Of a DNA stretch of 64,000 bases, positions 44,925 to 57,815 are shown piece by piece. The stretch lies in contig QANZ01044545.1 in assembly GCA_003254925.1 (NCBI GenBank), positions 1-64,000 on the forward strand, in the 5' to 3' direction. Made by a program: the position numbers and the translations under genes. Each line of letters opens with the position of its first letter. Position 1 is the first letter of the stretch. The stretch comes from Chamaecrista fasciculata (Eukaryota; Streptophyta; Magnoliopsida; Fabales; Fabaceae). The notes under the pieces were generated by a model, which saw only the letters and a list, made by a program, of their open reading frames with translations, did no database searches and was not told the origin of the DNA.

Positions 44925-45009
44925 GATGGGTTAAGAGGGAAACTTTTCAAGTTTTGAGAATGAATCAAGGATGTGTTGATAGATGTTATTGTGAGGAAAA
45001 GGAGATATT

Positions 45010-45016
45010 ATTTATA
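45010..45016 (-). promoter_or_regulatory. TATA box of PDC-1
   Basis: TATAAAT on the minus strand about 86-92 bases before the start codon, in the context CCCCTTATAAAT shared with copy 2. Confidence 0.65.
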
Positions 45017-45779
45017 AGGGGTTAGAATGGAATGAAAGGAGAAGTTGAAGGGTGAAAGTGAGCAAGTTAGATTAGAGAACCCAATAACAATACGTTTTCT
45101 ATTTTGTATAATTGGAAATGGAATCCTGAGATCACGGTCCAAATTTTTTTTATAATTTTCATTTTAGTCCTCAAATATTATAGTTCAAGGACGTTTTTGT
45201 AAATTTTGAAATTATTTGGGGGGCATTTTGAAACATAATGGACCAAAATGAACATTAAGACATACATTTAGGACCAAATTGACCCTTTAACCTTGTTTTT
45301 TTTTTCTTTTTACACTATTCCCTTTATTATGAAATATCTATTTTTTAAGATTAATATACAAAGATAAAAAAATTATTAATTCACTTAAAATAAAGAGAAA
45401 TATAGAATAAAAAGATTAAATTATCCTTATTAAATTATTCTTATTTATTCTCACCAATTCAATCTCTATTCTCTACTAACTATTTAATAGGGATAAAATT
45501 ATAAAAAAAAAATAATAATTAATGTTCTCTTGATTTTGTAAAGCATCAATTGAAAAATAAACTTTCCAACCTATTCACGGACAGAGAGAGTTCATTATAG
45601 TAATATTTCAAACCGAAGATCCTCTTCCCGGCTAAGGCTTTCAATGATTTGCTCAACTTTTTTATCAACTTGTACAAGTGAGGAAGTTGTTCTCATCAAA
45701 TTAGTGTGTATGAGAACCTACCTTGCGTGCTTATTAGTTATTACATTAGCATGCAATGCTTAGCCTTCCTCAAAGGAGT
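45017..45779. other. PDC-1 upstream and intergenic DNA
   Basis: 45150-45290 is a fragment of the non-coding repeat seen at 18980-19410. The rest is AT-rich with no gene. Confidence 0.5.
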
Positions 45780-46250
45780 CTGTCATTAATTGCCTTAGAT
45801 AAAACTTTGAGTGGCTTTTCCTGAAACTCTTGGAAGTTGGAATGGTCGAATGGCCAAAGAAGATTGAATTTTATCAAATGGGATAGATATCATTTTCCAA
45901 ACCAAGAAACAAGGAGGGTTAGGTCTAACCAAAGCCTATATAAAAAGTTAGAAATTTATCCCTTTGTGCCAAACTAGTTTGGCGGATGCACAAGGAATTA
46001 GTCTCCATTTGGGCCTTAATGGGAACTCTCTTAACTCTTGTATAGGCAAGTTCATCAATTTGGGGTATCCAATTCTTAACTCAGGTAAAGGTACCAATCT
46101 TTGGAAAGATTCTTTGGCTGCCTCTTAATTGGCCCTTTAAGAAGCCACATATACGGGCCTCTCAAGCAAGATGAAGAGGGCTTCTATGTGGCTCATGTTT
46201 TGGATCTAGAGGGGCAGTGGGATTGGTCCAAAATTTCATACTATTTTCCC
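45780..46250 (+). mobile_element. Decayed LINE (L1-type) reverse transcriptase relic
   Basis: Across several frameshifts and stops the plus strand gives pieces typical of the C-terminal part of plant L1 polymerase: GLGLTKAYI after a 'KWD' stretch (about 45870-45950), then WRMHKE (about 45975), and near 46120-46230 'LRSHIYGPLKQDE' with 'DLEGQWDWSKIS'. No intact frame. Confidence 0.6.
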
Positions 46251-46736
46251 ATAGCGGTGGTTGGTAAAACCGCCACTATTACATCCAATGTAAGGCGATA
46301 ATTTTTTGCAACTGCCCGTAAATCAGGTATAGTGACGTTACAAACCGACATTAATCATCTAGTTTTGTCTATTCTTGTGTTTGTGACGGTTGTAAATCCT
46401 CACTAAACCATTTTCTAAATAGCTAACGCAATAGATGTGGTTTTTAAATAAAATCATAGTTCGAAAATTCAGACCCAAGGACTCAGGTGTACGGGTCACC
46501 AATTCAACTGTTGAGTCACTTAAAACTCAATTGACTCGGTTAAATAAAAAAAAATAACAAATATATTTATATATTTACACATACATCAATCAAACAAATA
46601 TCTTGTATACATACTAAATCATAAGAAATCCAATTTAAACATGAAATCGATTAGAAATTGTCATTTTTTGCTGAAGAAAAAAAATATTCATAAATTCAAA
46701 CAAGGATTCACATTTTCACAGATTATAAAAGATAAA
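46251..46736. other. Intergenic; possible CACTA subterminal motif
   Basis: 'agcggtggttggtaaaaccgccact' (46254) forms a short hairpin of the type found in CACTA subterminal regions. No element ends could be paired. Confidence 0.3.
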
Positions 46737-48916
46737 GAGTAAACTATCAAATTAGTCCCCAGATTTTTGCTCGGTTACAGATAAGTCCCTGAATTTAGAT
46801 AATAGACGAATAAGTCCCCGAATTTATCGACTGTTACACAAATTGGTCCCTCGGTTAATCTGACGTTACAAAAAACGTGACGTGGCACGTTAACTGCCAC
46901 GTCAGCACGGGGTTAACTGAGAAAAAAAATGCCAACTGGGTTATTATGCGCCACATCAGCATTATTATTTAAAAATAAAAAAGAAAATTTGTGTGTTGTC
47001 AAATAGGACCCTGACTTCAATCCTCTTTTTCATCATCTTCATTCATTTTAGTCCCAAATCCTCAAAATAAAATTGCAAAGTGTCCCAAAACTCTTCCAAA
47101 CATTCCAATTTAGTCCTTAAAAGTATTAAAAACCCTAAAACCTAAACCCCAAACTCTAAACCCTAAAACCCTAAACCCTAAAATCCTAAACCCTAAAACC
47201 CTAAAATCCTAAAATTGTAAAGTGTCCTAAAATTCTTCCAAACATTCTAATTTAGTCCTTAAAAATATTAAAAAACCTAAAACCTAAACTCTAAAACTCA
47301 AACTCCAAACCCCAAATCTCAAACCCCTAAACCCTAAACCTCTAAAAAATAAAACTTAAATTTTTTCTTTAATCTTCATCTTTATCTTCCTAAATTGATG
47401 TTTTTTTTTTTAAATTTTCATCTTTGAAAAAAAAAAAATTCATGTTCACCTTCCAAGGAACACTACAACCTATTCATCTTCATCTTCTCCTTTAACTCAC
47501 AAAATCCATCTCAATTCAAAATCCATCTTCATTTTCCATTCAACTCACATATATGCACAAATCCATCTTCTCCTTCACCCACAAAATAAATCGGCGAAAC
47601 TTACAGTCGATAGTTGATATTTGATAGTTTCTCAGTTGTTGGACTTTTGGCTATGGTGATTCGTTTGGTGAGAAAAATAGCGCAGAAAGGGATAAAATCA
47701 AAGACTGTGTAGCTGTAAACTCACCAAAAATGTGAGATCTGGATGGAGAAACGAAATCCGAAACGCTGCCGAGTTCGAGTAATAAATCCACGGCGACGAA
47801 ATTGGAAAAGGGTTAAGAAATGAACCATCTGCAAACTCGCGACGGATCTATTCGTTAGGGATCTCGAAATCGCGACGAAGATTTGACGATGATGATGAAA
47901 AATCTGGGCATTTTCTGGGAAGAAGATGACGATGAAGTTGGGTTTCTGTTCGTTGGGTTTTTCTGGGCAATTTTTGTGGAAGAAGGTGAAGAGGAAAGTA
48001 GGATTTAAGGACCAAATTGCAAGAGAGTAGTTTTTTTAGGGGTTTAGGATTCAGGGTTTAGGGGTTAGGGTTTAGGGGTTTAGATTTTAGGGTTTAGGAT
48101 TTTAGGGTTTAGGGTTTAGGATTTTAGAGTTTAGGGTTTTAGATTTTAGGGTTTAGGTTTTAGGATTTTAGAATTTTGAATATTTTTAAGGACTAAATTA
48201 GAATGTTTGGAAGAGTTTTGGGACACTTTACAATTTTAGGATTTTAGGGTTTAGGTTTTAGGGTTTTTAATACTTTTAAGGACTAAATTGGAATGTTTGG
48301 AAGAGTTTTAGGACACTTTACAATTTTAGGATTAGGGTTTTAGGGTTTAGAGTTTGGGGTTTAGATTTTAGGGTTTTTAATACTTTTAAGGACTAAATTG
48401 GAATGCTTGGAAGAGTTTTGGGACACTTTACAATTTTAGGATTTTAGGGTTTTAGGGTTTAGGTTTTGAGTTTTGGGTTTTAAGGTTTGGAGTTTAGGGT
48501 TTAAGTTTTAGGATTTTTAATGCTTTTAAGGACTAAATTGAAATGTTTGGAAGAGTTTTTGGACACTTTACGATTTTATTTTGAGGATTTGGGACTAAAA
48601 TGAATGAAGATGATGAAAAGAGGGGGAATTGAGAATAATGGGATAAAAATTGAAGTTCGGGACCTATTTGACAACACACAAATTTTCTTTTTTATTTTTA
48701 ATTAATAATGCTAATGTGGTGCAAAATAACCCAGTTGGCCTTTTTTTTTTTCAGTTAACCCTAACGTGCCACGTCATCTTTTTTGTAACGTCAGGTTAAC
48801 CGAGGGACCAATTGTGTAACAGTCGATAAATTCGGGGATTTATTCGTCTATCATCTAAATCCAGGGGCTTATCTGTAACAGAGCAAAAATCTGGAGACTA
48901 ATTTGATAGTTTACTC
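46737..48916. mobile_element. Palindromic Mutator-like element with telomere-like arms, 2180 bp
   Basis: Termini GAGTAAACTATCAAATTAG and its complement extend as arms with 'agtcccc', 'cgaatttatcg' and 'acgtggcacgtt'. The flanks AAAAGATAAA and AAAAAATAAA look like a 10-bp duplication with one change. Left arm 47130-47350 is rich in CCCTAAA; right arm 48040-48500 is rich in TTTAGGG, interspersed with 'aaggactaaattggaatgtttggaag'-like spacers. No transposase. Confidence 0.85.
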
Positions 48917-50084
48917 AAAAAATAAATCAGTATTTATAAATTCACAAAATAGAAACTAAAAAATACAACTATAAAAGTGAATTGCAATATATAAGGCTCC
49001 TTGAAGACTCTAAAATTTGTTATTCATCGAGTTCTGATCAAACATATCATTATAAAATTATTTGATTCAATTGATTTAATTAACACGGAATCTTAATATT
49101 TAAGACCACAACTTAAACCAATTGTGGGAGGCAACACAACACTTGAGTTTCAGCATTTTTTCTTTTCAGTCTAGATCAAAATAGACAGGCGGGTTCATGG
49201 TTCAAACCCGGACCGACACATTGACCCAAACAATTTTTATGATAAAACACCTAACTTTCAGCCATTTTATTATTAGCGGCGGCTATGAACCGTTGCTGAG
49301 CCATAGTTTTTTCACAACAATTTTTAAGCCATTTGGCGATTTTTTTTTTTCTTTATAGAAATTATTCTCTTTTGCATTTTCTTTTTGTTTCGTTCTCAAA
49401 GTCAATGTATTCAAGTTTTCAAAAAAGGAAGGTGGAGCATCCACACCAAATGGCTTAAAAATCATACCGAGCAAGGTCACTACTACACAATTTGATGCTA
49501 AATCAAGATCCCCTACACTGGCGAAACAACATTGACGAAGAAATTATTTACTATTATATGACAGGGCTATATCAAGCAACAAATGGATCATGTTCTATAT
49601 CGGGGCTTATTATAAATTTACTTTTGGGAAATCTTCGATGCATCAGTTAATAAATTTACTTGTTTGTTGTATTAGTCTAAGTTGAAATCTGTCATGACTT
49701 AGGCCAAAAAATAAAAATCTGTCATGACAAAAGTGTGATAACATACAAAGCTTATATGCAGAGACTCATTCAGTATGAAGAACCAAGTTCAATTTACAAT
49801 AGAAAGAAGGTATTCATTAATTCTCTTCTTCTTGAACATACTCTTTTGCAGTTTCAGATTTGAATAGAATTGAAAATATGCCCAAGAAATTAATTTCCTT
49901 TTTCTCATCTTGATAACTGATACGGAGCATGGTAGTCAGTGAAGTGTTTCCAATGGTATTATTACCTTTCCAATACTACATGTGCATAGCTTAGGAGTAA
50001 GTGCAGAATTACCAACAAAATCATCATCACCAAATACCTCCATGGTAATTCAACTAGAATATGCAACCCAGAATCAAGGAGTAG
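48917..50084. other. Intergenic DNA between PDC copies
   Basis: 'agcggcggctatgaaccg' (49275) and 'cactactacacaattt' (49479) resemble CACTA transposon subterminal and terminal motifs, but no partner end is found. Nothing else recognised. Confidence 0.35.
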
Positions 50085-50381
50085 GCAATGTATGATATAA
50101 TTTGTCTTCAAATAATTTCAAGAGAAGGAATAAAGGGCAAGATGAGAGAAGCATAGAATGATAGAAGTACTCGAGAATTAGCATTAATTAATGACTGTAA
50201 CTCATTTGAAAAGACTCACACTCACACCCACCCTTCAACAAAATAAACTTGCAGTACATTGTCCTCTTGATGATAATGAATTCTTGAGTTTATAATTGAC
50301 ATATGATTAATTAAACAGGCAATCTACTTAATTCTCTACTAATCAATTAATGCAACAATAATATTAATTTGGTGGTTGAGA
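50085..50381. repeat. 3' flank of PDC-2, paralogous to 39480-40222 and 33226-33408
   Basis: Carries the uninterrupted form of the site where the MITE at 39609 is inserted ('atttgaaaagactcacac'). Confidence 0.85.
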
Positions 50382-53300
50382 TCACTGAGGATTAGGAGGA
50401 CGGCTATTAGCAGCAGAAACTCTAGAACCCCATTCAAGCAACTCTTTGCTGGTATCATCCTTATGCACTATCACCTCTATGAAGCACAAGCTTTCCTTCT
50501 TTGGTCCTGTTGCTGTTGCTATTGCTTCAATCAGCTCCTCTTCACAAAATACCTGCAATTCATAATATAGTAGTAATTAACATATATACTTAATTATTTA
50601 TCTCTACTATTCAACCTTAACCAATGGTATATATATATAAGTATATAACTAATTAGTTACCTTGGTGGTCCAGCATTTGCCTTGACCATTGTGGATTGCA
50701 TCAACCAAGGCAGTGTAATTCCAATTCTTGATGACATTGTATGGCCCATCATGTATTTCCACTTCAATTGTGTATCCTCCATTGTTTATCAGAAATATTA
50801 TGCTCTTCTGCCCACATCTCACCATTGTAGATATCTCTTGTGCAGTCACCTGCAAATTAAACACATCATTCAATTTCGATTTTCTCTAAATCCCCTGCTT
50901 AATTAATTAACTTCCTTTAATTTTGAGCACAATCATTAATGCACTATATATATAGATATAGTGGAATAATTAACAACCTTTTGGCCAAAAAAAAAACAAA
51001 AAAAGAATAATTAAGAACCTGAAAGCTTCCATCTCCAATGCAAGCAATGACTCGCTTCTCAGGAACAGCTTGTGCGTAGCCAAGTGTTGCCCCCACTGAC
51101 CATCCGATCGATCCATATTGCATTTGGAACTCGTACCTGTACATTATCAAAATTTCATCAATTCATTTTCATCTTCAGTTGAACAGTTTATTTGTAGTGG
51201 AAACTATTAATTTAATCCTCCAATTCTGTAAAAAATGTTATTTTAGTTCTTAAATTTTTAAATATTTAATTTAATTTACAAAATTGTATAACTAATTTCA
51301 ATTTAGTCCCTCTATGAATCATGTACGTTATTAGAAAGTAGAGACATTATTCACAGAGGGACTACGTTGTAATGAATCATAAACATTTAAAGGCAGAATA
51401 AAACATTTCAAAAAATCAAATATTGAAAAAGAAATACATATAATTTAGGGACTAAAATATCAATTTACACTATAAGTTTCTCTAGTAACCAAATAATTCA
51501 AAAGTTTAAAGACTAAAATGACAAGACCCATACAATTTAACATCTAGAATATGAAGTTATTCTTTTTTTACCATCTTAAATAAGCTAGACACCAATCAAT
51601 CAAGTGCTGGTATTAAAATGCAATTCAAACAAATTCAATAATGGATAAACTTGTGTTTCAATGTATAGTGATTCATTACAAAAAGACTCGAAATTGAAGC
51701 TTACCCACATGCCCTTGGAAGTTTCAGCTTCTGGCAATTAAACCAAGAATCTCCAGTCTCAGCAATAACAGCAGTTTCATGAGACAGCATATTCTGAATA
51801 TGTTGAAACAGAACATTCACTCTCAATGGCTCTCTAGGCTCTGCCTTCACAGGAACACCATCAGGCACATATATCCTATGATAATTCTCATAAGAACTCG
51901 TATTCCTCTTCACTCTCTTAGCCAATTCCCTAAGAAAATCCTTCATGAGAACACACCCAAAAGCCGGTCCATTTCCCACAATAACCCGGTCCGGCTGAAC
52001 AATAATAGCCTTCTCCTTCTTCAGAAGCAGAGAGTACCCAACAGAGCTATAGTCATTGAAAATCGGACCGGCGAACACGTAAGCATCGGCCGATTCTACG
52101 ATCTCGGCGCAGAATGCCGTGCTCACTGCACCCCAATATGTTCCAATGAAGTGAGGGTGGTGCTCCGGGACTAGTCCTTTCGCCGACGGCATCACCGCGA
52201 GCGCGTAGCCGCAAGCATCGGCGAGCTCGACAAATGCGTCGCCGGCGTGAGCCACCCGGAGTTTGGGGCCTCCGACGAGGACTGGTTTCACTGCTTTGTT
52301 GAGGAATTCTGCTGCTGCTTCTACTGCTGCCTCCAATCCCATTTTATTACTTAATCTGTGAAAAAAAATAGAAAAAAAGTTTAGTGTTTTGTATGAGAGA
52401 ATGAAGATGGGACTCTGTTTTTTGAAGAATGATGAGGAGAGAGAAAGTACTTAGGGGAGAGAGAGAATGGGACTGGCTCACGAGCGAAAGTAGGGTGAGG
52501 AATTGCAGAGAGGTTACAGCTGATGCTTATGTAAACAGGCTTGCTTTCTTTCAGAGCCGTTGAGATTGCTGTGTCGATCAATTCATGTGCGTTTTCTAAG
52601 TTATTCACTACGGCCTGTAATACCAAAGTGGATGATGATTATGAAACAGAGGAATTCACCAAACAGAGTAAAGAAAAAATTTGAATATGAGTTTTTATTT
52701 ATTTTTTGGCCAAATTGAATATGAGGTTTTTGTTAATGAGAAATTAGTTCTTATCACAAAATTTTTATGTCACATCACAAGTTTCATTGAAAATTGTAGA
52801 AGGTGTCTGTTTTTTAGATTAGGTGAAGGTGAAAGTGATAGTATTAGTCTTTAAAGACAAGAATTTGATAGTTGATACTTGATACATCATAGGGTTGAAA
52901 TGCTTAGAAATTATTTTCAAAGATTATTCCAATTAATTTATTCCTAACGTCAATTTGATTTTGACTCAAGTATTTTCTTCATTAACTTATTAGTCCTCCT
53001 AAAATGAGGTTAGATTATAACTAAAATAATTTTTTAAAAGAAGGCCAAAACCTTATTTTGATCTCTCATATTTGTTCAAAATTCTATTTTTGTCTCTCAA
53101 ATATTTTTTTTGGTCCCTCATATTTGTTTAAGGTTCCGTTTTGATCACGATGCAAGTTCCAACACCATGGGACCAGAACGGAGCTTTGAACAAACATGAA
53201 GGATCTAAGTAACGATTTGAAAGTAATATAACTAGAGATTTTATACCTGGTAGCAAGTAACGGTCTGAAAGCACCGAAGCTCCTGGCTGAAATCGGGTAA

Positions 53301-53777
53301 CCCGATAGTATGATGGAGGATCCGATTGGTTCCATAGTCATTAGAATTAGGCCCACCAACAATACAAATGAGAGGCAAATTCTCACTGTAAGCTCCGGCA
53401 ATGGCGTTAACGACGCTGAGGCCGCCGACGGTGAAAGTAACGACGCAAGCTCCGACGCCGCGGCATCGCGCATAGCCGTCGGCGGCGTAACCGGCGTTGA
53501 GCTCGTTACAGCAGCCGACGACGTTGAGCTTCGGCTCGGCGATGAGGTGGTCGAGAAGCGTGAGGTTGAAGTCGCCGGGAACGGAAAACACGTCGGTGAC
53601 GCCGATTTGAACTAGCCGGCGTGCCAGGTGGCTTCCCAACGTGGCGTCGCAGGCGGCGGAGATCACGGCGGAGGGAGGAACGGTGTTTTGGATGGCTGAA
53701 ACGGTGCCGTTTGGGAGGGAACCGACGTCGTTGCTGTGAGGCTTACACGTGTCCAGAGAGCCAATTTTGGTGTCCAT
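50382..53777 (-). CDS. PDC: Pyruvate decarboxylase, copy 2 (607 aa)
   Basis: Exons on the minus strand: 53247-53777, 52451-52614, 51705-52355, 51019-51136, 50661-50849, 50382-50552 (1824 bp, all GT-AG, phases as in copy 1). 607 residues is the usual length of plant PDC. Catalytic Glu at 92 (CCNELNAG), Asp in VPGDF at 69, His pair at 155-156, cofactor motif GDG at 483-485 and NN at 510-511, Glu 517 in YTIEVE. Cytosolic tetrameric enzyme of ethanol fermentation, normally induced by low oxygen. Compact introns (632, 95, 568, 169 and 108 bp) and the full N terminus suggest this is the copy closer to the ancestral form. The start MDTKIGSLD agrees with the family; an in-frame ATG 23 codons upstream lies in the leader. 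Confidence 0.96.
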
Positions 53778-53882
53778 GAAGGGAAGAAAGAGTTTGAATT
53801 TGTGAGGATGAAAAAGAGAGAATGAATAATACTGAAGAAAAATCAATGTGTTGAGTGATGAGAAGGGAAGGGAAAAGGAGGG

Positions 53883-53889
53883 ATTTATA
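53883..53889 (-). promoter_or_regulatory. TATA box of PDC-2
   Basis: TATAAAT on the minus strand, 106-112 bases before the start codon, same CCCCTTATAAAT context as in copy 1. Confidence 0.65.
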
Positions 53890-54715
53890 AGGGGTTTAAG
53901 GGAAGGGGGTTAGAATGCAATTAAGAAGTTTGAAGTTGTAAAAGTGAGAAAGTTGTATTAGAGAACGCAATAAAGAATAATACTAGGTGCGGTTTTCGGT
54001 TTTGAATATATTGGAATTAGAATATTGAGGCAGAACAAAGCCATTCATTAAACTGTCATTCAGCTTTTTTATTAGTTTTTTTGCTGATGTCGGTGGTTTG
54101 TGATTTTGATCTGTCTCCTGCTGATCTAGACTAGAACTGTGTACAATTGTTGGAAAAGTATATAGGTACTTATTGAAGTTGGTGGGTTTTTGATTTGTTC
54201 ATCCGAGTTATTCAACCTTTTTAATTGTCTCTTTTAAAACAAAAACACATTCTTAAAAAAAAATTATTATTTAATTCGTATAATTTACTAGTTAAGTTTT
54301 GAACATTAGCACTTCAATATTGAGATTGATATTTATATTGATATTGATATCAAGTGCTAGGTAACTAAATGTTAGCTCTTGATTATTTGTCGGTCAATAA
54401 TTAATCTTTAATTTTAGCAGAATTCAACATTTGGTAGATAGAGAGTTAATCATGAAATTTACTATATATATATTGGACGCCCTTTGAAGTTCTTTGGATT
54501 AGATTTTCTCCCACAAATTACCACTTAATGAAACGCAGCGTTTGATTTTTAATGAAGCTGTGCATTTTTCACAAAACGCTCTATATGTGTCAATACTAGG
54601 ATAAAAAAGATGAAATTCAACGCCCAACAATTTTCTAAATTCAGAGAATTCTAGAAGTGGCCAACTCTAAAAAAATCTAGTTTTCTACATATCCATCATC
54701 CTCTAGAATTACCAG
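53890..54715. other. PDC-2 upstream and intergenic DNA
   Basis: A single AAACCA (minus strand, near 54095) could be an anaerobic-response core but is too short to claim. No gene. Confidence 0.4.
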
Positions 54716-57579
54716 TGTCAGAACCGGACCGAACGGTCCAACCGGTCTGACCGCCAACCGAATATGAAAGCGAGTGGGTTCGACCAAAAAAACAAACTGT
54801 CAGTTGGACCGGATTGAACCGATTTTAATCAGACAAAACCGGCGAACCGGGGTCGAACCGCTGGACCGAACCGGTGGTCAAACTATTTTTTTCTTTGAAT
54901 TTTTTAAAAAAAAAATCTCAATTTTTTTTTTTTTTTGCTTATTCTCTCTATTCGTTTTCTTATTTGGTCATTTTTCTCTATTTTGTGTTGAACTTGAAAT
55001 TTGAGGGCCGAAACGTTGAATTTAATTAACTATTATGAATTTATGACTTATTAGATCTTGTTTATAATACATTAAGTCCAATTACTTGCTTGAAAAAATG
55101 CATTTTATCTATAATCTTTTGTAGTAGAGAGAAAAATTATATTATTTAGATGAAGAAATGTATTTAGTAATAAATTAAAGGGTAAATTGCAATTTGGTAC
55201 CCTGTGGTTAGGTGCGGTTCCCCTTTGGTACCCTGAAAGAAAAATTTTTGCATTGTGGTACCCCGTGGTTTGCTCCGTTAGCGATTTGGTCCCCTGAGGT
55301 TTTTTTCTGTTAGGATTTAATGGCAAATGTACGTTAAAATGTCAAAAATCTCCCAAAAAGTCTTCTCTTATGCGTTTAAGTCCTTTCCCTTTACTAAAAG
55401 GGATCAAAACATAAAGAATTAATTATAAAAGGGTCTTTAGCATTCTAATATTATAGATTTTTCTCCTTTTCATAAGATTTCTTTTAAATAGGTCATGATT
55501 TAATTACACTTTAATCCCAAAAGTTTATTATCTTTATCAAAATAGTCCTTAGAACCTCAAAAGATAAATGAGCATCTATGATTAATCAAAAAATCCCTAT
55601 ATTCAACTATAATTTCCATTCAAGTACACTACAAACAAATCAAAACCCCCAAATTTTTCCAAAATCAAGCCCCACAAATCAAAAACCCTCTCATCAACAA
55701 AATCAACATCATCAACAACCAATTTCTTCATACCCTAAGGAATCAAAATTCAAAACTAAGGAATTCAATTTCTTCCTCAATTTTCCAAAATTTGGCATAA
55801 ATTAAACATCACCATAAATTAAAAAAAATTACACATCACCATAAATTAAAAAAAAAATTACACATAACAATTTTTTACACATCATTATAATTTTTCTCTC
55901 CCCCTAAACCTTCATCCAAAAATTACAAATAAGTCCTAAAAATTATAAATAAAAGAAAACGCATTGTTCATCATCTTCATCTTCCTCCTAAAAAAATGTT
56001 CATCATCTTCCTCCTCTTTCAGTCTCATCATTCCTTCAATTTCATCATTCCTTCAGCCTCATTATTCCATTATTAGTACCTAGCTAGTCAATTTTCGTCC
56101 CTTTCTTCTGTTAAAATAATGAACCACCATCGTTGACGGAACTCCGTGAACCACCACCGTTCCCGAAAATGCAGAACCTCCAAACGCACCACCGTCGACC
56201 ATCAACGCAGAACTTCGTACACACTTGTATAGGAACGCCGGGAATCGCCGAACTACTGTGTGTTCACTGCCACCGTCCGTCGAACACGGAACAAACAAAA
56301 TGCAGAAAATTCGAACCCGAGCAAGATGACGCACACCCACGGCGGAAAATCACCATCATTGACGATCTCTGCTAAACCGGAAACCACGAAACCAGATCTG
56401 ATATATTTAGGAATGATTTTCGATTCAGTAAAAATTTGTGAATGGGGTTAGGGTTGGGAATTTGGGAAATTTGTGGTTGAAGGAGGAGAGGAAAATTTGG
56501 GAAAAAGATTCAGTAAAAATCAATTTTTCATTATTTTTAACAGAAGGGATGAAAAAATTGACTTAGCTAGGTATTAATCATGGAATAATGAGATTGAAGA
56601 AATGATGAGAGTGAAGAAATGATGAGACCGAAAGAGGAGTAGGAGGAGGAATGGAGATGATGAACATTTTTTATGAACAGTGCGTTTTTTTTTTTCATAA
56701 TTTTTAGGATTTATTTTTAATTTTTGGATGAAGGTTTAGGGGGAGAGAAAAATTATAATGATGTGTAAAAAATTGCTGTGTAATTTTTTTTTTAATTTAT
56801 GGTGATGTGTAATTTTTTTAGAGTTTAGGGTTTAGGAGTTTAGAGTTTTAGAGTTTAGGGTTTTTAATATTTTTAAGGACTAAATTGTAGTGTTTGAAAG
56901 AGTTTTGAGACACTTTACAATTTTATTTTGAGGATTTGAGACTAATTTGTTTGTAGTGTACTTGAATGAAAATTGTAGTTGAATATAGGGATTTTTTGAT
57001 AAATCATAGATGTTCATTTGTCTTTTGAGGTTCTAAGGACTATTTTGATAAAGATCATAAACTTTTGGGATTAAAGTGTAATTAAATCAGGACCTATTCA
57101 AAAGAAATCTTATGAAAAGGAGAAAAATCTATAATATTAGAATTCTAAAGACCCTTTTATAATTAATTCTTTATGTTTTGATCCCTTTTAGTAAAGGGAA
57201 AGGACTTAAACGTATAAGAGAAGACTTTTTGGGAGATTTTTGACATTTTAACGTACATTTGCCGTTAAATCCTAACAGAAAAAAACCTCAGGGGACCAAA
57301 TCGCTAACGGAGCAAACCACGGGGTACCACAATGCAAAAATTTTTCTTTCGGGGGTACCAAAGGGAAACCGCCCCTATCCACAGGGTACCAAATTGCAAT
57401 TTACCCTAAATTAAATGCATCTCTTAAACCACAAACAAAAAATATATAGTATTTATATTTAATATATTAAAAATAATTATTTATTGAGTCATCCGGCCCG
57501 ACCGATGGTTCAACCGATTAAACCAAACAAACTGTGAACCGAATACTTATTCGAATCTCTATCCGGTTCGGTTCTGACA
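54716..57579. mobile_element. 'TGTCAGAACCGG' TIR element, host of a nested insertion
   Basis: Left end TGTCAGAACCGGACCG and right end CCGGTTCGGTTCTGACA are inverted, with further 'aaccgg' motifs inside each end. Without the insertion at 55180-57406 (plus its duplication) the element is only about 0.63 kb. The target duplication is not clear; a hAT-like origin is a guess. Confidence 0.7.
55180..57406. mobile_element. Palindromic Mutator-like element with telomere-like arm, 2227 bp
   Basis: Perfect 9-bp duplication TAAATTAAA (55171-55179 and 57407-57415). Termini GGGTAAATTGCAATTTGG and its complement, with long arms containing 'ggtaccctg', 'gttagcgatttgg' and 'aatcctaacag'. The right interior (56815-56950) has 'tttagggtttagga' and the spacer 'aaggactaaatt', as in the elements at 22004 and 46737. 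No transposase. Confidence 0.92.
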
Positions 57580-57815
57580 ACGCTAAAAATTAAACAACAT
57601 CATGCTTCATAACTCAAACAACTACGCACTACTTGTGCTAAGTCACGTACATTATTTGAAGTTTAAAACAAAGTGATTAATTTTTCAAATAATAATGAGA
57701 ATAAAAATACAATTTAAGTCCTTTAATTCAATGCAAAAATTTAATTTTAGATTTAGTCTATTGACTTTTATAAGTTAATAAAAATAGTATAATTAGTAAC
57801 TGGTAATTTTTTTAA

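Noticed and set aside
44502-44957. Plus-strand 151-codon open frame over PDC-1 exon 1
   Set aside because: It is the opposite strand of a GC-rich coding exon; the same shadow appears over copy 2 at 53310-53615.
49479-49560. CACTA transposon starting 'cactactacacaattt'
   Set aside because: No matching inverted end or 3-bp duplication could be found in the window.
54090-54102. Anaerobic-response element upstream of PDC-2
   Set aside because: A single AAACCA hexamer is expected by chance in a region this size, and copy 1 has no counterpart at the same place.
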